In this document: piece by piece, positions 1 to 6,919 of the stretch | Layout of the letters: each line of letters starts with the position of its first letter | Position numbering within the stretch: position 1 is the stretch's first letter | DNA from: Microbacterium sp. | GTDB lineage: Bacteria; Actinomycetota; Actinomycetes; Actinomycetales; Microbacteriaceae | NCBI RefSeq assembly: GCF_003248605.1 | Contig: NZ_QFPF01000075.1 | Location: 1 to 12,152 of the forward strand | DNA: 12,152 nucleotides | Direction of reading: 5' to 3' | Notes under the pieces: model-generated | The model's input: only the letters and a program-made list of their open reading frames with translations | Told to the model about the DNA's origin: nothing | The model's database searches: none | Program-made: the position numbers and the translations under genes

Positions 1-2252
1 GGCGCCGCGGCGAGGTCATCCAGTACGTCACCGAGAAGTACGGCGACGACCGTGTGGCGCAGATCGTCACCTACGGCACCATCAAGGCCAAGCAGGCGCT
101 GAAGGACGCCAGCCGCGTGCTCGGATTCCCCTTCGGCATGGGTGAGAAGCTCACCAAGGCGATGCCGCCGGCCGTCATGGGCAAGGACATGCCGCTGGAC
201 GGCATGTTCAACCCCCAGCATCCCCGGTACAAGGAGGCGTCCGAGTTCCGCACGCTCATCGAGACCGACCCCGAGTCGAAGACGGTTTTCGATACGGCGA
301 TCGGGCTCGAGAACCTCAAGCGGCAGTGGGGTGTGCACGCCGCCGGCGTGATCATGTCGAGCGAGCCCCTGCTCGACATCATCCCGATCATGAAGCGCGA
401 GCAGGACGGCCAGATCGTCACGCAGTTCGATTACCCCTCCTGCGAGGCGCTCGGACTCATCAAGATGGACTTCCTGGGGTTGCGAAACCTCACGATCATC
501 GACGACGCCCTCGACAACATCAGGGCGAACCGCGGTGAGGACGTCGTCCTCGAAGACCTCACCCTCGACGATCCCGCGGCGTACGAACTGCTCACCCGCG
601 GAGACACGCTCGGCGTCTTCCAGCTCGATGGCGGGCCCATGCGCAGCCTCCTGCGGCTGCTCAAGCCCGACAACTTCGAAGACATCTCGGCCGTCATCGC
701 GCTCTACCGACCGGGGCCCATGGGTGCCAACTCGCACACCAACTACGCTCTGCGCAAGAACGGCCTGCAAGAGATCACGCCGATCCATCCCGAGCTCGAG
801 GAGCCGCTCGCCGAGATCCTCAGCACCAGCTACGGCCTGATCATCTATCAGGAGCAGGTCATGGCGATCGCGCAGAAAGTCGCCGGCTTCAGCCTCGGAC
901 AGGCCGACATCCTGCGCCGCGCAATGGGCAAGAAGAAGAAGTCCGAGCTCGACAAGCAGTACGAGGGCTTCCAGTCGGGCATGCACGCGAACGGCTATTC
1001 GGATGCTGCCGTGCAGATGCTGTGGGACATCCTGCTGCCCTTCTCGGACTACGCCTTCAACAAGGCCCACTCCGCCGCCTACGGGCTCGTGTCGTATTGG
1101 ACCGCGTACCTCAAGGCGCACTATCCCGCCGAGTACATGGCGGCTCTGCTGACGAGCGTGGGCGATTCCAAGGACAAGCTCGCGGTCTACCTCAACGAGT
1201 GCCGACGCATGGGGATCCGCGTGCTGCCGCCCGATGTCAGCGAGTCGATCCGCTACTTCGCGGCCGTCGAGGACGACATCCGCTTCGGACTCGGCGCGAT
1301 CCGAAACGTCGGTGCGAACGTCGTCGACGCCATCGTCCAGGTGCGCGGCGAGGGCGGGTTCGACTCCTTCCACGGCTTCCTCGAGAAGGTGCCGATGCAG
1401 GTGGCCAACAAGCGCACGATCGAGTCGCTGATCAAGGCCGGCGCCTTCGACTCGACCGGGTCGACACGGCGCGCCCTGCTGGAGATCCACGAGAACGCGA
1501 TCGATCAGGTCGTCGACGTCAAACGCAACGAGGCGAACGGGCAGTACGGCTTCGACTTCGACAGCCTCCTGGAGGAGTCCGAGAAGGCCGTGGCCAAGGT
1601 GCCCGACCGCCCCGAGTGGACCAAGAAGGACAAGCTCGCGTTCGAGCGCGAGATGCTCGGGCTCTACGTGTCCGATCATCCGCTCGCAGGGCTCGAGGTT
1701 CCGCTGGCCAAACACGCCTCCACGTCCATCCACGACCTGCTCTCCTCCGACGACCTCAACGACGGCGACCAGGTCACGGTCGCGGGGCTGCTCACGAGCG
1801 TCCAGCACCGCGTCGCCAAATCCAGCGGGAATCCCTACGGCATGATCACCGTCGAGGATTTCAACGGCGAGGTGACCGTGATGTTCATGGGCAAGACGTA
1901 TCAGGAGTTCCAGCCGCTCCTGCAGCCCGATGCGATCCTCGCCGTGCGTGGTCGTGTCTCGCGCCGCGATGACGGCATGAACCTGCACGCGGTGTCCGCG
2001 ATGGTGCCCGATCTGGGTTCGGTCGATGCATCGGGCGGACTCGACCTGATCGTTCCCGAGCGTCGTGCCACCGAAGCGGTCATCTCGGAGCTCGCCGACG
2101 TGCTCAGCCGCCACCGTGGTCCGTCCGAAGTGCGGCTGAAGCTGACGAAGGGCCAGGTCGCGAAGGTTTTCGAGGTGCCGTACCCGGTCACGGTCTCGGC
2201 TGATCTGTATGGCGAACTGAAGTCGCTGCTCGGGCCCGGCTGCCTCGGCTGA
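1..2252 (+). CDS. dnaE: DNA polymerase III subunit alpha, 5'-truncated by window edge
   Basis: This is the catalytic subunit of the replicative DNA polymerase (C-family, DnaE1 type). The reading frame is open from the first full codon (base 3) to TGA at 2250-2252, giving 749 codons. Family members run to about 1,150-1,200 residues, so roughly the first 430 (PHP domain and start of the palm) lie outside. The first visible residues, RRGEVIQYV, normally follow directly after the PDxDxDF motif, so two catalytic aspartates are just off the edge. The third is visible in KMDFLGLRNLTII (Asp codon 468-470). Next come the fingers (GVFQLDG, YRPGPM, AFNKAHSAAYG), a helix-hairpin-helix region (FGLGAIRNVG, about 1280-1330), a candidate sliding-clamp motif QYGFDF (1542-1559) and an OB fold (about 1767-2010). 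The GTG at 54 is internal and not the start. No frameshift is seen. Confidence 0.97.
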   Translation, partial: RRGEVIQYVTEKYGDDRVAQIVTYGTIKAKQALKDASRVLGFPFGMGEKLTKAMPPAVMGKDMPLDGMFNPQHPRYKEASEFRTLIETDPESKTVFDTAIGLENLKRQWGVHAAGVIMSSEPLLDIIPIMKREQDGQIVTQFDYPSCEALGLIKMDFLGLRNLTIIDDALDNIRANRGEDVVLEDLTLDDPAAYELLTRGDTLGVFQLDGGPMRSLLRLLKPDNFEDISAVIALYRPGPMGANSHTNYALRKNGLQEITPIHPELEEPLAEILSTSYGLIIYQEQVMAIAQKVAGFSLGQADILRRAMGKKKKSELDKQYEGFQSGMHANGYSDAAVQMLWDILLPFSDYAFNKAHSAAYGLVSYWTAYLKAHYPAEYMAALLTSVGDSKDKLAVYLNECRRMGIRVLPPDVSESIRYFAAVEDDIRFGLGAIRNVGANVVDAIVQVRGEGGFDSFHGFLEKVPMQVANKRTIESLIKAGAFDSTGSTRRALLEIHENAIDQVVDVKRNEANGQYGFDFDSLLEESEKAVAKVPDRPEWTKKDKLAFEREMLGLYVSDHPLAGLEVPLAKHASTSIHDLLSSDDLNDGDQVTVAGLLTSVQHRVAKSSGNPYGMITVEDFNGEVTVMFMGKTYQEFQPLLQPDAILAVRGRVSRRDDGMNLHAVSAMVPDLGSVDASGGLDLIVPERRATEAVISELADVLSRHRGPSEVRLKLTKGQVAKVFEVPYPVTVSADLYGELKSLLGPGCLG

Positions 2253-2255
2253 GGC
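2242..2255 (+). terminator. Weak hairpin at the dnaE stop codon
   Basis: GCCTC and GAGGC form a 5-bp stem with loop GGCT across the dnaE stop codon. There is no T-tract. It could be a weak terminator before the promoter of the next gene, but a stem this short arises easily by chance at this GC content. Confidence 0.2.
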
Positions 2256-2267
2256 TCCCGACGGCGG

Positions 2268-2273
2268 TAAGGT
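2268..2273 (+). promoter_or_regulatory. Putative -10 element (TAAGGT) for the membrane protein gene
   Basis: TAAGGT fits the actinobacterial housekeeping consensus TANNNT and lies 37 bases before the GTG at 2311, inside a 58-base intergenic gap. A transcript starting near 2280 would have a leader of about 30 bases carrying AAGGAG (2299-2304). No clear -35 hexamer is seen, which is common in high-GC actinobacteria. Confidence 0.45.
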
Positions 2274-2310
2274 AGCAGGGCGCTCCGGCGCCGATCAGAA
2301 GGAGACGACT

Positions 2311-3366
2311 GTGACCGACGAGAAGCTGCACGAAGAGCCCGCCGACGGTGCGGAATCGCTCGACGAGACGGTGATCCGCGACTCGGAGAAGCGGCCGGAC
2401 GACGACAGCCAGTACGGCGTCGGCGGATTCACTGTGCGCGAGCTCGCGATCCTCGGAGCCTGGGTGATCGCCTTCGTCGTGTCGTTCTTCTCCTACCTCG
2501 ATCGGCCGTTCCAGTCCGTGTGGATGGCGGGAATCGACTGGGTGCTCACCATCGGCGTGCCCACGGTCGCGGTGTTCCTCATCGTCCTGCGCCGTTTCTC
2601 TCCCGACGGCATCCGCCGTGTCGGATCCCTCGGCATCGACCAGTTCGCGTCCGTCGCCTTCTCGGTGGCCACGGTCGTCTGGCTCACCTACATCTGGAAC
2701 ACCGTCGCGACGGTCGCCGACGGCGGCCCCTGGTACACCTCATGGGTCGTCTGGGTCGAGTTCTTCGCGATGCTGGCGCTGGTGTTCTTCACCGTCGCCG
2801 CGCCCTACATCGCCCCCTTCGACGAGGACTTCCGCGGTCGCCCCGAGGCGCCCGCGCACCGCAACGCCCGAGCCGTGCGCCGGGTGGTGGCCCGCCCGCG
2901 CCCCGAGCCGGTCGCGCCCGCCGAGCCCGAGACCGCGGCGTACGACGCCGCTCCGCACGAAGATCAGGGCTCCAACCCTTACGCCGCCACGGGGGCGTTC
3001 TCGATCAGCGGCGACGGCCGCGTCGAGCCCGCGGATCGGACCGACACCGGAGCGCAGCCCGACTTCGCCGACTCGGATCAGTGGGCGCCGACGCCCGCTT
3101 ACGCGCGCAGCGGATACGACACCGGGGCGCAGCCGGTGGCCGAGCCGGAGCCCGCTCCCGCGCCCGCCGTCTCGCACCAGCCGTTCTGGGCTCTCGTGCC
3201 CGAGCCCCGCGACGTCGTCGACGAACGCACCGGTCAGCCGCTGTTCCGCATCGACGCCACGGCCTGGGCGCTCGTCGTCGTCGACCGCGGATCGAGCTTC
3301 CTCGTCCGGCACGAGGACGGCCGGGTCGGCGTGCTCTACGACGTCTCCGGCGTCACGCGCGGCTGA
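2311..3366 (+). CDS. Four-helix membrane protein with disordered linker and conserved-looking C-terminal segment, function unknown
   Basis: I do not recognise a named family. The 351-residue product starts at GTG 2311, with AAGGAG 6 bases upstream (2299-2304). Residues 1-40 are acidic and hydrophilic. Four likely transmembrane helices follow, at about 44-63, 76-94, 109-129 and 144-168. Residues 170-290 are rich in Pro, Ala and Glu and look disordered; the hexapeptide DTGAQP occurs twice there (245-250 and 270-275). The last 60 residues (about 291-351) become compact: PFWALVPEPRDVVDE, a hydrophobic LVVVDRGSSFLV stretch, and GRVGVLYDVSGVTRG at the end, suggesting a small folded cytoplasmic module. 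By the positive-inside rule both ends are probably cytoplasmic. It sits between dnaE and hisD (22-base gap to hisD). I recall similar proteins beside dnaE in Microbacteriaceae, but that is memory, not a search. Confidence 0.85.
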   Translation: MTDEKLHEEPADGAESLDETVIRDSEKRPDDDSQYGVGGFTVRELAILGAWVIAFVVSFFSYLDRPFQSVWMAGIDWVLTIGVPTVAVFLIVLRRFSPDGIRRVGSLGIDQFASVAFSVATVVWLTYIWNTVATVADGGPWYTSWVVWVEFFAMLALVFFTVAAPYIAPFDEDFRGRPEAPAHRNARAVRRVVARPRPEPVAPAEPETAAYDAAPHEDQGSNPYAATGAFSISGDGRVEPADRTDTGAQPDFADSDQWAPTPAYARSGYDTGAQPVAEPEPAPAPAVSHQPFWALVPEPRDVVDERTGQPLFRIDATAWALVVVDRGSSFLVRHEDGRVGVLYDVSGVTRG

Positions 3367-3376
3367 CGCCCCGACG

Positions 3377-3382
3377 TATCCT
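3377..3382 (+). promoter_or_regulatory. Putative -10 element (TATCCT) for a leaderless hisD transcript
   Basis: TATCCT matches TANNNT and ends 6 bases before the hisD ATG (3389). This spacing places the transcription start at or next to the A of the ATG. The bases between (GGAACG) hold no Shine-Dalgarno, which agrees with a leaderless mRNA. It lies wholly in the 22-base gap after the membrane protein gene. Confidence 0.6.
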
Positions 3383-3388
3383 GGAACG

Positions 3389-4729
3389 ATGCGCACGATC
3401 GACCTCCGCGGCACGTCCGCGCGCGATGCCGCCGCCCTGGTTCCGCGGGCGACCGCGGCCCGCGAGAACGCCCTGCGCGTCGCCGGCGACATCGTCACGG
3501 ACGTGCGCGAGCGCGGCGAGGCGGCGCTGCGCGAGCAGGCCGAGCGCTTCGACGGCGTGAGCGGTCACCCCCTCCGGGTGCCCCGTGCACAGATCGACGC
3601 GGCGGTCGCGGATCTCGATCCGGACGTGCGCGCGGCTCTCGAAGAGGCCATCGTGCGTGTCCGTCGCGCCTCCGCGGCGCAGGTCCCCCCGCCCTCGGTC
3701 ACCGAGCTCGCTCCCGGCGCACGGGTCACCCAGCGCTGGCAGCCCGTCCGTCGCGCGGGGGTATATGTGCCCGGCGGCAAGGCCGTGTACCCCTCGAGCG
3801 TCGTCATGAACGTCGTGCCCGCCCAGGTCGCCGGTGTCGAGGGTGTCGCCCTCGCCTCGCCGCCGCAGCGACCGGACGGCGGCGTGCACCCCACGATCCT
3901 CGCCGCGGCGGGTCTGCTCGGCGTCGACGAGGTCTACGCGATCGGGGGAGCGGGGGCGATCGCCGCCCTCGCCTACGGGGTGCCCGAGATCGCCCTCGAA
4001 GCAGTGGATGTCGTCACCGGCCCGGGCAACAACTTCGTCGCGGCGGCCAAGCGGCATGTCGCGGGCGTCGTCGGCACGGACTCAGAGGCGGGGGCGACCG
4101 AGATTCTCGTCATCGCCGATGCCGACGCCGATCCGCGCCTGGTCGCCGCCGATCTCGTCAGTCAGGCCGAGCACGACGAACAGGCGGGTGCGGTGCTCGT
4201 CACCGATTCGCCCGACCTCGCCCGCGCCGTCGAGGTCACGGTAGGCGAGCTCGCCGCCCGGACCCGTCATGCCGACCGCGTGCGGCAGGCGCTCTCGGGC
4301 ACGCAGTCCGCGATCGTGCTCGTCGACGACCTCGCGTCGGCGGCGGCGTTCAGCAACGCGTACGCTCCGGAGCACCTCGAGGTGCTCACCGCCGAACCGG
4401 AGGCGCTTCTGCCCGCCCTGACCAACGCGGGCGCCATCTTCGTCGGCGAGAACTCCCCGGTGAGCCTCGGCGACTACCTGGCGGGCAGCAACCACGTGCT
4501 GCCCACCGGCGGACAGGCGCGGTACGCGGCCGGCCTCGGGGCCCACACCTTCGTCCGGCCACAGCAGGTCATCTCCTACGACCGCGCCGCGCTGTCGGCG
4601 GTCGCCGACGCGATCGTCGCCCTCGCGGAGGCGGAGGCCCTGCCCGCCCACGGCGAGGCGGTGACCGCCCGGTTCACCGCGGCGCCCGCATCCGCCCGCC
4701 CGGTGGCTACGGCAGCATCCGCCGACTGA
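3389..4729 (+). CDS. hisD: Histidinol dehydrogenase
   Basis: HisD carries out the last two steps of histidine synthesis in the cytoplasm: NAD-dependent oxidation of L-histidinol to L-histidinal and then to L-histidine. The product has 446 residues, slightly above the usual 430-440. Hallmarks in order are YVPGGKAVYPSSVVMN (126-141), GPGNNFVAAAKRHVAG (211-226), SQAEHDEQAG (258-267), APEHLEVL (326-333) and SLGDYLAGSNHVLPTGG (359-375). Zinc ligands by family alignment are Gln259, His262, Asp362 and His421; the catalytic pair is Glu328-His329. All are present. The frame stays open far upstream, to 2618, but that stretch overlaps the membrane protein gene and is low-complexity Ser/Arg/Pro; family alignment begins at ATG 3389. 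No hisC or hisB follows, unlike many actinobacterial his operons. The next gene, nrdR, starts 21 bases downstream and is probably co-transcribed. Confidence 0.96.
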   Translation: MRTIDLRGTSARDAAALVPRATAARENALRVAGDIVTDVRERGEAALREQAERFDGVSGHPLRVPRAQIDAAVADLDPDVRAALEEAIVRVRRASAAQVPPPSVTELAPGARVTQRWQPVRRAGVYVPGGKAVYPSSVVMNVVPAQVAGVEGVALASPPQRPDGGVHPTILAAAGLLGVDEVYAIGGAGAIAALAYGVPEIALEAVDVVTGPGNNFVAAAKRHVAGVVGTDSEAGATEILVIADADADPRLVAADLVSQAEHDEQAGAVLVTDSPDLARAVEVTVGELAARTRHADRVRQALSGTQSAIVLVDDLASAAAFSNAYAPEHLEVLTAEPEALLPALTNAGAIFVGENSPVSLGDYLAGSNHVLPTGGQARYAAGLGAHTFVRPQQVISYDRAALSAVADAIVALAEAEALPAHGEAVTARFTAAPASARPVATAASAD

Positions 4730-4750
4730 CACCGACCCGCCGAGAGAGCC

Positions 4751-5224
4751 ATGCACTGCCCGTTCTGCCGCCACGCCGATTCACGCGTCATCGACTCGCG
4801 CACGAGTGACGACGGTCTCTCGATCCGTCGCCGACGGCAGTGCCCCGAGTGCGGTGGACGTTTCTCCACGATCGAGACGGCGAGCCTCAACGTGATCAAG
4901 CGTTCGGGCGTCATCGAGCCGTTCAGCCGCGAGAAGGTCATGTCGGGAGTGCGCAAGGCCTGTCAGGGGCGGCCCGTCACCGAGGCCGATCTGGCGATGC
5001 TCGCGCAGAGCGTCGAGGAGGCCGTTCGTCAGACCGGGTCCTCCCAGATCGACGCCAACGACATAGGCCTGGCAATCCTCGGCCCGCTGCGCGAACTCGA
5101 CGAGATCGCCTATCTGCGGTTCGCGAGCGTCTATCAGGCCTTCGAGACCCTCGACGACTTCGAGTCCGCGATCGGCGAGCTGCGCGCCGATCACGAGCGC
5201 CCGCGCCGACCGGCATCGGAGTGA
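4751..5224 (+). CDS. nrdR: Transcriptional repressor NrdR
   Basis: NrdR is an ATP/dATP-sensing repressor that binds NrdR boxes upstream of ribonucleotide reductase operons. The product has 157 residues, typical of the family. It opens directly with the zinc ribbon: Cys3 and Cys6 in MHCPFC, and Cys31 and Cys34 in [10 protein letters not shown], with the Arg-rich RRRR (26-29) between them. An ATP-cone domain follows at about 46-136 ([36 protein letters not shown]). The MHCPFC beginning fixes the ATG at 4751. Only a weak purine-rich GAGAGAG (4742-4748) precedes it. It sits 21 bases after hisD with no clear promoter of its own, so read-through from hisD is likely. No nrd gene and no recognisable NrdR box lies in the window, so its targets are elsewhere. 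Confidence 0.96.
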   Translation: MHCPFCRHADSRVIDSRTSDDGLSIRRRRQCPECGGRFSTIETASLNVIKRSGVIEPFSREKVMSGVRKACQGRPVTEADLAMLAQSVEEAVRQTGSSQIDANDIGLAILGPLRELDEIAYLRFASVYQAFETLDDFESAIGELRADHERPRRPASE

Positions 5225-5235
5225 CGCGCCGGGGC

Positions 5236-5247
5236 CGGGGCGCCCCG
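5236..5247. repeat. GC-only 12-bp palindrome between nrdR and pyrD
   Basis: CGGGGCGCCCCG is a perfect palindrome lying between the nrdR stop (5224) and the pyrD -10 element (5254). It could be a protein-binding dyad, part of a terminator, or simply GC-rich chance; it has no loop and no T-tract. Confidence 0.3.
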
Positions 5248-5253
5248 ACCCGG

Positions 5254-5259
5254 TAATCT
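5254..5259 (+). promoter_or_regulatory. Putative -10 element (TAATCT) for pyrD
   Basis: TAATCT fits TANNNT and ends 9 bases before the pyrD ATG (5269). The spacer GGGCGAGCC has no good Shine-Dalgarno. Transcription would start within about 0-3 bases of the ATG, so the mRNA should be leaderless or nearly so. Confidence 0.5.
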
Positions 5260-5268
5260 GGGCGAGCC

Positions 5269-6294
5269 ATGTATCGCGCCCTCTTCACGCACGTCCTCTC
5301 GCGTCTCGATCCCGAAACCGCCCACCATCTCGCGATGGGTGTGATCCGCGTCCTGGGCGAGCGGCCGTTCGCGTGGGCCGCGCGCGCCGTCACCAGGCCC
5401 GCACCCGGCACGGGTGTGCAGGCCCTCGGGCTCGACTTCCCGACGCCGTTCGGCGTCGCCGCCGGATTCGACAAGGACGCGGTCGGTGCGCTCGGCCTCG
5501 GGGCGCTCGGATTCGGGCACGTCGAGGTGGGGACCGTCACGGCGCTGCCGCAGCTCGGCAATCCGCGCCCCCGGCTGTTCCGGCTCATCCCCGATCGCGC
5601 CGTCGTCAACCGGATGGGTTTCAACAACCGGGGGGCGGATGCTGCGGCCCGCCGCCTGCGGCGCCTGCGGCGTCGCGGCGACCGGCCGATCATCGGCGTC
5701 AACATCGGCAAGAGCCGGGTGGCCGAGGTCGAGCAGGCGGCCGAGGACTACGTGCGCAGCGCGACGCTGCTCGCCCCGCTGGCGGATTACCTCGCCGTCA
5801 ACGTCTCGTCGCCGAACACCCCCGGGCTGCGCACCCTTCAGGCGGTCGAGACCCTCGCTCCGCTGCTCACGGCGGTGAAGGTCGCGGCCGGATCGACGCC
5901 ACTGCTTGTGAAGATCGCCCCCGACCTGCCGGATGAGGAGGTCGAGGCGATCGCGCGGCTGGCCGTGGACCTCGGGCTTGCGGGGATCATCGCGACGAAC
6001 ACGACGATCTCCCGCGGCGGCCTCCTGACCGATGCCGCGCTCGTCGAGGCGGCGGGAGTCGGGGGACTGTCCGGGGCGCCCCTGCGCGCACGGTCGCTGG
6101 CGGTCCTGCGCCTCATCCGCGGTGTTGTTCCGGCCGATTTCTGCGTGATCTCCGTCGGCGGTGTCGAGACGGCGACCGACGTGCGTGAGCGCCTCGCCGC
6201 GGGCGCGACGCTCGTCCAGGGGTACACGGCGTTCCTGTACCGGGGGCCGCTGTGGGCCCGTCAGATCAATCGGGGACTGGCGCTCGCCCGCTGA
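5269..6294 (+). CDS. pyrD: Dihydroorotate dehydrogenase (quinone), class 2
   Basis: PyrD oxidises dihydroorotate to orotate in pyrimidine synthesis and passes the electrons through FMN to membrane quinone (menaquinone in actinobacteria). The 341-residue length fits the membrane-associated class 2 enzymes, as does the N-terminal helical extension (YRALFTHVLSRLDPETAHHLA, about 2-22). Class motifs are FGVAAGFDKD (61-70), NRMGFNNRGAD (114-124), GVNIGKSR (143-150), NVSSPNTPGLRTLQ (178-191) with the likely catalytic base Ser181, KIAPDLP (215-221), IATNTT (241-246), GGLSGAPL (265-272) and SVGGV plus QGYTAFLYRGP for FMN phosphate binding (295-327). It starts 44 bases after nrdR and has its own -10 element. 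Its stop is only 7 bases from the stop of the convergent gene. Confidence 0.96.
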   Translation: MYRALFTHVLSRLDPETAHHLAMGVIRVLGERPFAWAARAVTRPAPGTGVQALGLDFPTPFGVAAGFDKDAVGALGLGALGFGHVEVGTVTALPQLGNPRPRLFRLIPDRAVVNRMGFNNRGADAAARRLRRLRRRGDRPIIGVNIGKSRVAEVEQAAEDYVRSATLLAPLADYLAVNVSSPNTPGLRTLQAVETLAPLLTAVKVAAGSTPLLVKIAPDLPDEEVEAIARLAVDLGLAGIIATNTTISRGGLLTDAALVEAAGVGGLSGAPLRARSLAVLRLIRGVVPADFCVISVGGVETATDVRERLAAGATLVQGYTAFLYRGPLWARQINRGLALAR

Positions 6295-6300
6295 TCAGCG
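6289..6300. other. 12-bp palindrome at the pyrD / DUF3043 convergence point
   Basis: CGCTGATCAGCG is a perfect palindrome spanning the pyrD stop codon and most of the 7-base gap before the stop of the opposing gene. A loopless palindrome is a poor terminator hairpin, and no other terminator is visible at this junction. Confidence 0.3.
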
Positions 6301-6301
6301 C

Positions 6302-6871
6302 TCAGACGACCTTCGTGCCCCGACGCACCTGCGGCTTGGGCAGGCGCAGGAACCGCATCTGCATCGAGCGCATGGCGGCGTACCACCCCGTCCCTCGCTC
6401 GAGCTTGCTCTCGCCGAACTTGCGGCGCACGGCGCGCTTGGCGCGCACGGATGTGAGCACCATGTCGAGGATCACGAGCAGGATGAAGCCCCACAGGGCG
6501 ACGAACGAGTAGAACTGCACGACGGGGATGTTGATGAAGGTGAGCAGGATCACCACGATCATCGCAGGCATGACGAACTCGGCAAGATGCCAGCCGCCGT
6601 CGACGTAGTCACGCACGAAGCGGCGCTGCGGGCCCTTGTCCCGCACGGGCAGGTACTTCTCATCTCCCTGTGCCATGCCGGCGCGCGCCTGCTCGCGTTT
6701 GGCCTGCAGCTCTGCGCGGGCGCGCTGTTTGGCCTCCTTCGTGTCGGGCACGAGCGGGCGACGTCGCACCGCCTCCTGCTCGGCACGGGTGGGCGTGGGG
6801 CGGCCTTTGCCCGATCCCGCCGGGCTGGCCTGCTCGTCGCTGGGCAGCGGTGCTGCGGGTGTCTTGGCCAC
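6302..6871 (-). CDS. DUF3043-type integral membrane protein
   Basis: The product has 189 residues and no assigned biochemical role. The start is GTG (6871-6869), chosen because AAGGA lies 8 bases upstream on the - strand and because the family begins here; the frame is open much further, to 7348, but that would bury the M20 gene. The N-terminal half is basic and hydrophilic: GKGRPTPTRAEQEAVRRRPLV (about 21-41), then a Lys/Arg/Glu/Ala-rich probable helix or coiled coil (44-67), then DEKYLPVRDKGPQRRFVRDYVD (70-91). These match my memory of DUF3043, an actinobacterial family often found near ctaC and erpA-like genes. Two transmembrane helices follow, at about 97-115 and 118-140, then a basic C-terminal tail. 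Both ends are predicted cytoplasmic, making a helical hairpin with a very short external loop. Confidence 0.9.
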   Translation of the reverse strand: MAKTPAAPLPSDEQASPAGSGKGRPTPTRAEQEAVRRRPLVPDTKEAKQRARAELQAKREQARAGMAQGDEKYLPVRDKGPQRRFVRDYVDGGWHLAEFVMPAMIVVILLTFINIPVVQFYSFVALWGFILLVILDMVLTSVRAKRAVRRKFGESKLERGTGWYAAMRSMQMRFLRLPKPQVRRGTKVV

Positions 6872-6906
6872 GATGAGTCCTTGTGATGTCGGAGGGAGGG
6901 TCGTCT

Positions 6907-6912
6907 TAAGAT
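6907..6912 (+). promoter_or_regulatory. Putative -10 element (TAAGAT) for a leaderless M20 peptidase transcript
   Basis: TAAGAT fits TANNNT and ends 7 bases before ATG 6920, so transcription should begin at or beside the start codon. The bases between (TACCCGC) have no Shine-Dalgarno. TTGTGA (6881-6886) resembles a -35 box, but the 20-base spacing is too long to be convincing. Confidence 0.6.
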
Positions 6913-6914
6913 TA
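6909..6914 (-). promoter_or_regulatory. Putative divergent -10 element (TAATCT) for the DUF3043 gene
   Basis: Read on the - strand, these six bases are TAATCT (TANNNT). They overlap the forward -10 by four bases. Transcription would start near 6902, giving a leader of about 30 bases with the AAGGA ribosome site before the GTG at 6871. The two divergent promoters cannot both hold polymerase at once. Confidence 0.5.
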
Positions 6915-6919
6915 CCCGC

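Noticed and set aside
1022..1972. 316-codon frame overlapping dnaE on +
   Set aside because: Arg-rich shadow of the dnaE frame with no recognisable motif.
2618..3388. Upstream extension of hisD to an ATG at 2618
   Set aside because: It would overlap the membrane protein gene over most of its length and adds Ser/Arg/Pro-rich sequence absent from HisD; family alignment begins at 3389.
2740..4057. Antisense open frames opposite the membrane protein and hisD
   Set aside because: Arg/Gly/Ala-rich products with no domain signature; both sense genes are well supported by ribosome site or family motifs.
4730..5268. Search for an NrdR box (autoregulation) around nrdR and pyrD
   Set aside because: No AT-rich acaCwATATWtgt-like site is visible in the GC-rich flanks.
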